Positions 40,973-45,526 of a stretch of 45,526 bases of DNA are shown here, piece after piece. Every line of letters begins with the position of its first letter. Position 1 is the first letter of the stretch. Location of the stretch: NCBI GenBank assembly GCA_025358205.1, contig JANYKG010000069.1:1-45526 (forward strand). Reading direction: 5' to 3'. The stretch comes from Armatimonadota bacterium. GTDB lineage: Bacteria > Armatimonadota > UBA5829 > DTJY01. The position numbers were made by a program, and so were the translations under genes. Under the pieces are notes generated by a model, which saw nothing but the letters and a program-made list of their open reading frames with translations, searched no databases and was not told where the DNA came from.

Positions 40973-43021
40973 ATGTTTTCAGCAATTCGTATGAGGATTC
41001 TTCTTGCCTTGTTGGTTCTGGCAGCTCTTTCCGTGTCTGCCCAGGCTGCCGACACGTTCACATTCGCGCATATCTCGGATACGCACATCACCGCATCGGG
41101 GGCGTTTTCAGGCAACCTGAAGGCCATCGCGAGTGAGATGAACGCGCTGAACCCTAAGCCCGCCTTCGTCCTCGCAACCGGCGACCTGACCGAGATGGGC
41201 TTCACCGAGGAGTACGCCAAGTACAAGGAAGCGATCTCCGGGTTCACCATGCCGGTCTACAGCGTGCCCGGCAACCACGAGGTCAAGTGGTCGAACTGGG
41301 GCAAGCTCGGCCCGAAGCAGTTCATGGACCAGGCGCCCTACTACAGCTTCGATCACGGCGGCATCCACTTCGTCGGGATTGACTCCAGCATGTGGCTGGA
41401 ACACAACGGCTTCATTGACGAGAGTGAGCTTGCCTGGATCAAGGCCGATCTGGACAAGGCGGGCAAGTCCGTGCCGGTCGTGCTCTTCTATCACCACTGC
41501 CCAGGGTTCCTGCCGAACGAGCAAGCGCTTCTGCGCACACTCCGCCCGTACAATGTCCGGCTGGTACTCGTGGGCCACGGTCACAGTTTTTCCACATGGC
41601 AGCGCAACGGCATCCTGTTCCAGGAGTGCAAAGGCGCGATGAACGACCAGGGCGGGTTCCGCATCCTGGAGGTCACCGGCGACGAGATCAAGAGCTACAA
41701 GAAGCTGGTCGGCAAGGATAGAGAAGTGGACGGCTCGGTCTCGCTGAAGCCGGTCGCGCAGGCGGTGGTGCTCCTCCAGCCCATGCCCGACCGAAAGTTC
41801 GAGGACCAGGTACACATCCGCGCGATGGTGATGAGTCCGATGGAGAAGGTGGAGTACCGAATTGCGGGGGCTTACCAGCCGATCACCCCGGACGCGAGCG
41901 GGATCTGCGATATCAAGGTGGACTGGACCGGGACACCCGGCTGGCACACGGTCTCCATTAAGGCTACCGACAAGGACGGCGTGGAGTGGTACGACTCAGC
42001 TCCCATCTGCGTCAACGCAGGCGCGAAGGAAGCGTGGAAGCTGAAGGTATCAGGTGCGGTTCAGCGGCCCGTGCGCGCGGTGGGCGATCGGCTCTACTTC
42101 GGCGCGTGGGGCGGCGATGTCTACTGTCTGGATGCACGAACCGGCGGCATCATCTGGCGGAAGAACGTCGGCTCTGATGTGATCAGCGAGATCGCGGTGG
42201 CGAACGGTACGGCATATGTGGGAGCGACCGGCTACAGTGTATTTGCGCTGGATGCCAACACCGGCGAGCAGAAGTGGGAGTTCAAGACCGGCGGACCGAT
42301 TCAGGCTTCACCCGTGGTCGGCGGCGGCAAGGTCTTCGTCGGCTCAGGCGACGAGTCGTTCTACGCGATTGACGCGAAGACCGGCAAGCAGGTTTGGAAG
42401 CACGAGATGACGCACATGACCCAGGAGTTGCCGATCTACATGAACGGGGTTGTCTACTACGGCTCCTGGGATGACTATTTCTACGCGCTGAACGGCGCGG
42501 ACGGCAAAGAAACATGGAAGTTCAAGACCAGCGAGTCCGTCTACGCCTCCCCGTCAAACTCCAACCCGACGACCGATGGGCAGCGCATATTCTTCGGCAT
42601 GAATACCCAGAAGGACAAGGGCGACGTTTGGTGTCTAGACGCTACGGCGGGGAAGATTCTGTGGACCGCCAGAACCCAGGGCAAGTCGGTTTGTTCGTTC
42701 AACAGTCCATTCGTTTCCGGCGGCAAGGTCTACATCACGGACCTGAGCGGCTGGCTTTCGTGTCTCTCCGCTGTTGACGGCAAGCAGGTTTGGCTGGCAC
42801 AGACCGGTCAGGCGGCGTACGATGATTCGCCGGTGGTGGCGAACGACAAGGTGTACATCGGCGGGCTGAGCGGCGGGCTGTTCTGCTTCGATGCACAGAC
42901 CGGCAAGCAGGATTGGTCATACTCAACCGGTGAGGGCTACAACTTCGCCTCGCCGACGGTGTGGAGGAACCTGGTCATCATTCCGTCCACCGACGGCACT
43001 GTCACGGCAGTCAGAAGATAG
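40973..43021 (+). CDS. Exported metallophosphoesterase-PQQ beta-propeller protein (paralogue 2)
   Basis: 682 residues from ATG 40973, with AGGAG (40961-40965) seven bases upstream; an earlier in-frame ATG (40925) lies inside the hairpin element and is rejected. MFSAIRMRILLALLVLAALSVSAQA is a Sec signal peptide. Order of parts as in paralogue 1: phosphoesterase (ISDTHI, ATGDLTE, VPGNHE, YHHCPG, GHGHSF), Ig-like domain and PQQ-like propeller with DAKTGKQVWK-type repeats. Many stretches are identical between the two, so this is a tandem duplication with later divergence. It lacks the C-rich linker and is probably soluble in the periplasm, whereas paralogue 1 may be lipid-anchored. Substrate unknown. 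Confidence 0.9.
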   Translation: MFSAIRMRILLALLVLAALSVSAQAADTFTFAHISDTHITASGAFSGNLKAIASEMNALNPKPAFVLATGDLTEMGFTEEYAKYKEAISGFTMPVYSVPGNHEVKWSNWGKLGPKQFMDQAPYYSFDHGGIHFVGIDSSMWLEHNGFIDESELAWIKADLDKAGKSVPVVLFYHHCPGFLPNEQALLRTLRPYNVRLVLVGHGHSFSTWQRNGILFQECKGAMNDQGGFRILEVTGDEIKSYKKLVGKDREVDGSVSLKPVAQAVVLLQPMPDRKFEDQVHIRAMVMSPMEKVEYRIAGAYQPITPDASGICDIKVDWTGTPGWHTVSIKATDKDGVEWYDSAPICVNAGAKEAWKLKVSGAVQRPVRAVGDRLYFGAWGGDVYCLDARTGGIIWRKNVGSDVISEIAVANGTAYVGATGYSVFALDANTGEQKWEFKTGGPIQASPVVGGGKVFVGSGDESFYAIDAKTGKQVWKHEMTHMTQELPIYMNGVVYYGSWDDYFYALNGADGKETWKFKTSESVYASPSNSNPTTDGQRIFFGMNTQKDKGDVWCLDATAGKILWTARTQGKSVCSFNSPFVSGGKVYITDLSGWLSCLSAVDGKQVWLAQTGQAAYDDSPVVANDKVYIGGLSGGLFCFDAQTGKQDWSYSTGEGYNFASPTVWRNLVIIPSTDGTVTAVRR

Positions 43022-43068
43022 TCTGCAGTCATGGGCATCTGAGAGAAATGGCGTAAGGGAGCACTTGG

Positions 43069-44535
43069 GTGAGTAAGAAAAGTTCAATACTGCTGTTCGC
43101 GATAAGCGCTTTCAACCTGATCTATAATTCGTCTCTTCCGCTGCACCCGGACGAGGCATATTACTGGGCCTGGTCGAAGCATCTTCAATTGTCCTACTTC
43201 GACCATCCGCCCATGATTGCGTATCTTATCAAGCTTGCGACCTTCGTAAGCAGCAGTGAATCTGCCATCCGGCTGGTGGCGGTGGTGTGTATGACCATCG
43301 CAGCATGGGTGGTTTATCAACTCGCGAAGAGGTTGTTCGACGAACAGGTGGCCGATATCGCCTTGCTGATATTGCTTTTCATGCCTGCCACCCAGGCAGG
43401 GTATTTGATCGTAACCCCCGACGCCCCGCTCATCCTGTTCTGGTCGCTGACGTTATACTGCGCATATCGGGCAGTGTGGGAAGGCGAGAATCGCTGGTAC
43501 TATTTGGCGGGCATCTGCGGCGGATGCACTCTATTGTCCAAGTACACGGGCATACTGCTTTTCGCCGGACTGGGATTGTTCCTTCTTGCGTCAAAGTATC
43601 GTACCGTCTTGCGGCGCAAAGAGATATACTTCACCATGCTCATGGCGCTCGTCATCTTCACGCCCGTGATTCTGTGGAATGCCCAGCATGACTGGGTTTC
43701 CTTTCGGTTTCAGTTGATGCATGGGATGGGCGGCGCAAAGGTCTTCAAGCTGAAATATCTTGCTGATTTCGTAGGCGGTCAGGCGCTCACCATGAATCCC
43801 GTATTCCTATTTGCGCTCTTGTACTATGCAATCCGGCATTTCAGAGCGAACCTGCGGGATGAGAAGACAGCCTTTCTTTTCTGGCCTTTCCTCATCACGT
43901 TTGCATTCTTTCTGTATGGGGGACTGTTCAAGAAGAGTGAGGCGAACTGGGCTGTACCGGCATACATTTCCGGCGCGATACTGCTGGCGTATTGGATCAG
44001 AAAGTGCAATCACCGATGGGTGTACTATGCGGGAATCAACCTAACGATCCTCATGGTTGCGCTGGTGAAATACCCCGAGGTTTTTCCTCATCTGCCAAAG
44101 AAACTGGTTATGAAGCAGCAGTTTATGGGATACAAGGAGATTTTCCGGCAAGCGGGCAGGTACACGGAGAACCCCGACACGGTCATACTATCCGATAGTT
44201 ACCAGCATGCCTCAGAAGCATGGTACTATCTGCCCGGGCGACCCGAAGTGCATATCCTCACTCCGACACGTATTTCCATGTACGATTTCTGGCTGGGCGA
44301 TCTCGCAAAGAGACCGTTGAAGGATGCTGTTTTCTTTGGCAGCGACGAAAATGCCATGGCGCTGCATCGCTTCTATGCTCATGTTGATTTGATTGACTCT
44401 CTGCGCTATAAGAACCGGTATGTTGAACGTGAAATTAGAGTATACCGGTGCGCCAACTTGCCCGCATTATTCATGAACAGCATGAATAATGCTCAGAAAG
44501 CTGCGGATTATGCGGACATGCATAACCCGCGCTAG
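43069..44535 (+). CDS. Glycosyltransferase family 39-like membrane protein (ArnT-type fold)
   Basis: 488 residues from GTG 43069, with AAGGGAG about eight bases upstream. The first periplasmic loop has LHPDEAYYWAWSKHL, the DE motif of the PMT_2/ArnT family (PF13231), and FDHPPMIAYLIKLAT. About ten membrane helices follow (~8-350), and the last ~130 residues form a soluble periplasmic domain. Such enzymes move a sugar from a polyprenyl-phosphate carrier onto lipid A, a glycolipid or a protein at the outer face of the inner membrane. Donor and acceptor are unknown. GC is lower than in the neighbours (48% in one counted line). The PHP gene's ribosome site overlaps this stop codon. Confidence 0.88.
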   Translation: MSKKSSILLFAISAFNLIYNSSLPLHPDEAYYWAWSKHLQLSYFDHPPMIAYLIKLATFVSSSESAIRLVAVVCMTIAAWVVYQLAKRLFDEQVADIALLILLFMPATQAGYLIVTPDAPLILFWSLTLYCAYRAVWEGENRWYYLAGICGGCTLLSKYTGILLFAGLGLFLLASKYRTVLRRKEIYFTMLMALVIFTPVILWNAQHDWVSFRFQLMHGMGGAKVFKLKYLADFVGGQALTMNPVFLFALLYYAIRHFRANLRDEKTAFLFWPFLITFAFFLYGGLFKKSEANWAVPAYISGAILLAYWIRKCNHRWVYYAGINLTILMVALVKYPEVFPHLPKKLVMKQQFMGYKEIFRQAGRYTENPDTVILSDSYQHASEAWYYLPGRPEVHILTPTRISMYDFWLGDLAKRPLKDAVFFGSDENAMALHRFYAHVDLIDSLRYKNRYVEREIRVYRCANLPALFMNSMNNAQKAADYADMHNPR

Positions 44536-44547
44536 GAAGGTCCTTGA

Positions 44548-45345
44548 GTGGCTGTTCATAACAATTCATGGAATTTGTCTCTGAAGGCCGCAGAGCGTCA
44601 CGTGGTCGGCGCAAGTGTAAGCGCCCTGATCCGCTGCTGCGGTCTGCCGAAGATTGTGACTCCTCCGGGTTGCATTGCAATAGATCCGCATGTACACACC
44701 TCATTCTCCAAGTGCAGCATCTCTCAGGTCGAACAGATCATCATGCGCGCCGTGCGTATGGGACTGCGCGCAATCGGCATTATGGATCACAACATTGTGA
44801 CGGGCGCCGGGTATGCGGTAACCTGCGCGGACGAATTGAAGCGGCGGAAGCTCATACCGGAGGATTTCTTGATCATTCCGGGTACGGAAATCGCTTGCGG
44901 CTCCGGGCAGCACATCGGCGCGCTTTTCCTCGAAGAGCCGATTCCGAAGAAGCAGGGTGTGGATGCGACGGTTCAGAAGATTCATGACATGGGAGGGCTT
45001 GCGGTCGCGGTGCATCCATACCTGTCGTCGGGAATCGGAGATGCTTTGTTCGATGCGCCCTTTGACGCGGTGGAGATCGAGTCCGGGTCCGTCCTTCGGC
45101 ATGATGCCGCTGAGAGAGCACATCTGTTGGCGAATGACGACAGGCTCGGAAACCTGGCAAAGCTTGGGTCGAGCGACGCACACCATGTTGTTGCTCTTGG
45201 AATGTGTTATACGGTTATCAGGACGGACAGCGTTACTCTGGAATCACTGCGAAGCGCCATTACCCAGGGTCTGTCAACGCCTCACACTTCTGGAACCTAT
45301 GTGAAGCTCAGGAAATTGGCGTACAGGCTACCCGCGTTGCGGTAG
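44548..45345 (+). CDS. PHP-domain metal-dependent phosphoesterase
   Basis: 265 residues from GTG 44548, with AGGAAGG (44534-44540) seven bases upstream. Starting after residue ~45, the PHP barrel shows its metal ligands in order: DPHVHTSFS, GIMDHN, PGTEIACG, AVHPYLS and GSSDAHH. This is the 3',5'-nucleoside bisphosphate/oligonucleotide phosphatase type (as in YciV/RNase AM-like and PHP phosphoesterases). The extra ~40 N-terminal residues are basic and helical. It would hydrolyse phosphoesters in the cytoplasm, but the substrate is unproven. It forms a two-gene unit with the GT39-like gene, 12 bases apart. Confidence 0.87.
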   Translation: MAVHNNSWNLSLKAAERHVVGASVSALIRCCGLPKIVTPPGCIAIDPHVHTSFSKCSISQVEQIIMRAVRMGLRAIGIMDHNIVTGAGYAVTCADELKRRKLIPEDFLIIPGTEIACGSGQHIGALFLEEPIPKKQGVDATVQKIHDMGGLAVAVHPYLSSGIGDALFDAPFDAVEIESGSVLRHDAAERAHLLANDDRLGNLAKLGSSDAHHVVALGMCYTVIRTDSVTLESLRSAITQGLSTPHTSGTYVKLRKLAYRLPALR

Positions 45346-45362
45346 AGGAGGGGTCGGAGCGC

Positions 45363-45526
45363 TTACCACCGGAACGCAGAGTCCGGTATGCCGGTGTTGA
45401 TCTTCACCTTTTCATATAACGTGGTTCCAGCAAGCTTCTTGTCCCGGCTGTACACGTCAATGCGACTCGGCACCCAGATGCCGCTAACGCGCTTATGATT
45501 GGAGTAGACGTACGTCGCTATCGGTC
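45363..45526 (-). CDS. LolA-like outer-membrane lipoprotein-sorting protein (C-terminal fragment at window edge)
   Basis: A minus-strand frame enters from the window edge and ends at TAA (45365-45363). The 53 visible residues read YVYSNHKRVSGIWVPSRIDV and later KVKINTGIPDSAFRW. The closing beta-strands and the xxSxFRW end resemble LolA-like proteins, which sort lipoproteins or bind lipid in the periplasm. The gene is convergent with the PHP gene, 17 bases apart. Too little is seen to be sure. Confidence 0.55.
   Translation of the reverse strand, partial: PIATYVYSNHKRVSGIWVPSRIDVYSRDKKLAGTTLYEKVKINTGIPDSAFRW

Noticed and set aside
1-45526. tRNA, rRNA, prophage, insertion sequence or polysaccharide utilisation locus with SusC/SusD
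   Set aside because: I saw no tRNA arm pattern, rRNA stretch, transposase or phage protein, and no SusC/SusD-like genes; the glycosidase genes stand in separate units.

Overview
The window looks like a chromosomal stretch of a saprophytic, carbohydrate-degrading bacterium. Most genes read as GC-rich; one hand-counted line in a glycosidase gene is about 63% GC. Genes have strong AGGAGG-type ribosome sites, frequent GTG/TTG starts and recognisable sigma70-type -35/-10 boxes. The content (GHL6, GHL10, GH123-like, GH78, GH27, GH2 and six-hairpin glycosidases, Gfo/Idh/MocA dehydrogenases, sugar isomerase-like TIM barrels, UroD-type methyltransferase with an MTHFR_C protein, PQQ-propeller metallophosphoesterases) is typical of Armatimonadota and neighbouring Planctomycetes/Hydrogenedentes-type lineages. 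I favour Armatimonadota, at low confidence. I see no rRNA, tRNA, CRISPR array, insertion sequence or prophage.

Layout. 1-3.6 kb: an edge-truncated GHL6/beta-galactosidase-trimerisation glycosidase on the minus strand, then UroD-family and MTHFR_C genes, each with a promoter. 3.7-5.9 kb: glycogen debranching enzyme and a 45-residue lysine-rich protein. 5.9-10.8 kb (minus): a secreted GH123-like protein with its own promoter, and an operon of Gfo/Idh/MocA oxidoreductase, ferredoxin and an unknown protein. 11-16.3 kb: a membrane-anchored unknown, a chimeric gene relic carrying an exact 89-base copy of the oxidoreductase start, GH78 rhamnosidase, CBS protein, SAM methyltransferase and PPC-domain protein. 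16.4-20.5 kb: a giant secreted GHL10 multidomain protein with promoter and terminator. 20.6-25.9 kb: an aldo/keto reductase tail relic, sugar isomerase, a Gfo/Idh-AKR fusion, cysteine synthase and a ceramidase-like hydrolase. 25.9-36.3 kb: GH27, GH2, sulfotransferase, membrane protein and six-hairpin glycosidase. 36.3-38.6 kb: a lower-GC RloC/PrrC-like ATPase, the one clear defence candidate. 38.8-43 kb: tandem metallophosphoesterase-PQQ paralogues. 43-45.5 kb: GT39-like glycosyltransferase, PHP phosphoesterase and an edge-truncated LolA-like gene.

How the genes fit together. Exported enzymes (GH123-like, GHL10, GH27, GH2, six-hairpin) would cut plant or microbial glycans. Cytosolic GH78, debranching enzyme, dehydrogenases and isomerase would process the sugars. 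Most are separate transcription units, not one polysaccharide utilisation locus.

The most unusual layer is structural. Short tandem-repeat words and hairpin-rich palindromes are scattered between genes. Three intergenic elements share one fold: an outer stem enclosing two hairpins. The same kinds of repeat have also entered coding regions in frame: twice in the six-hairpin glycosidase, once in one metallophosphoesterase paralogue but not its twin, and at the ends of several other genes. Two gene relics show that local duplication and deletion have been active.
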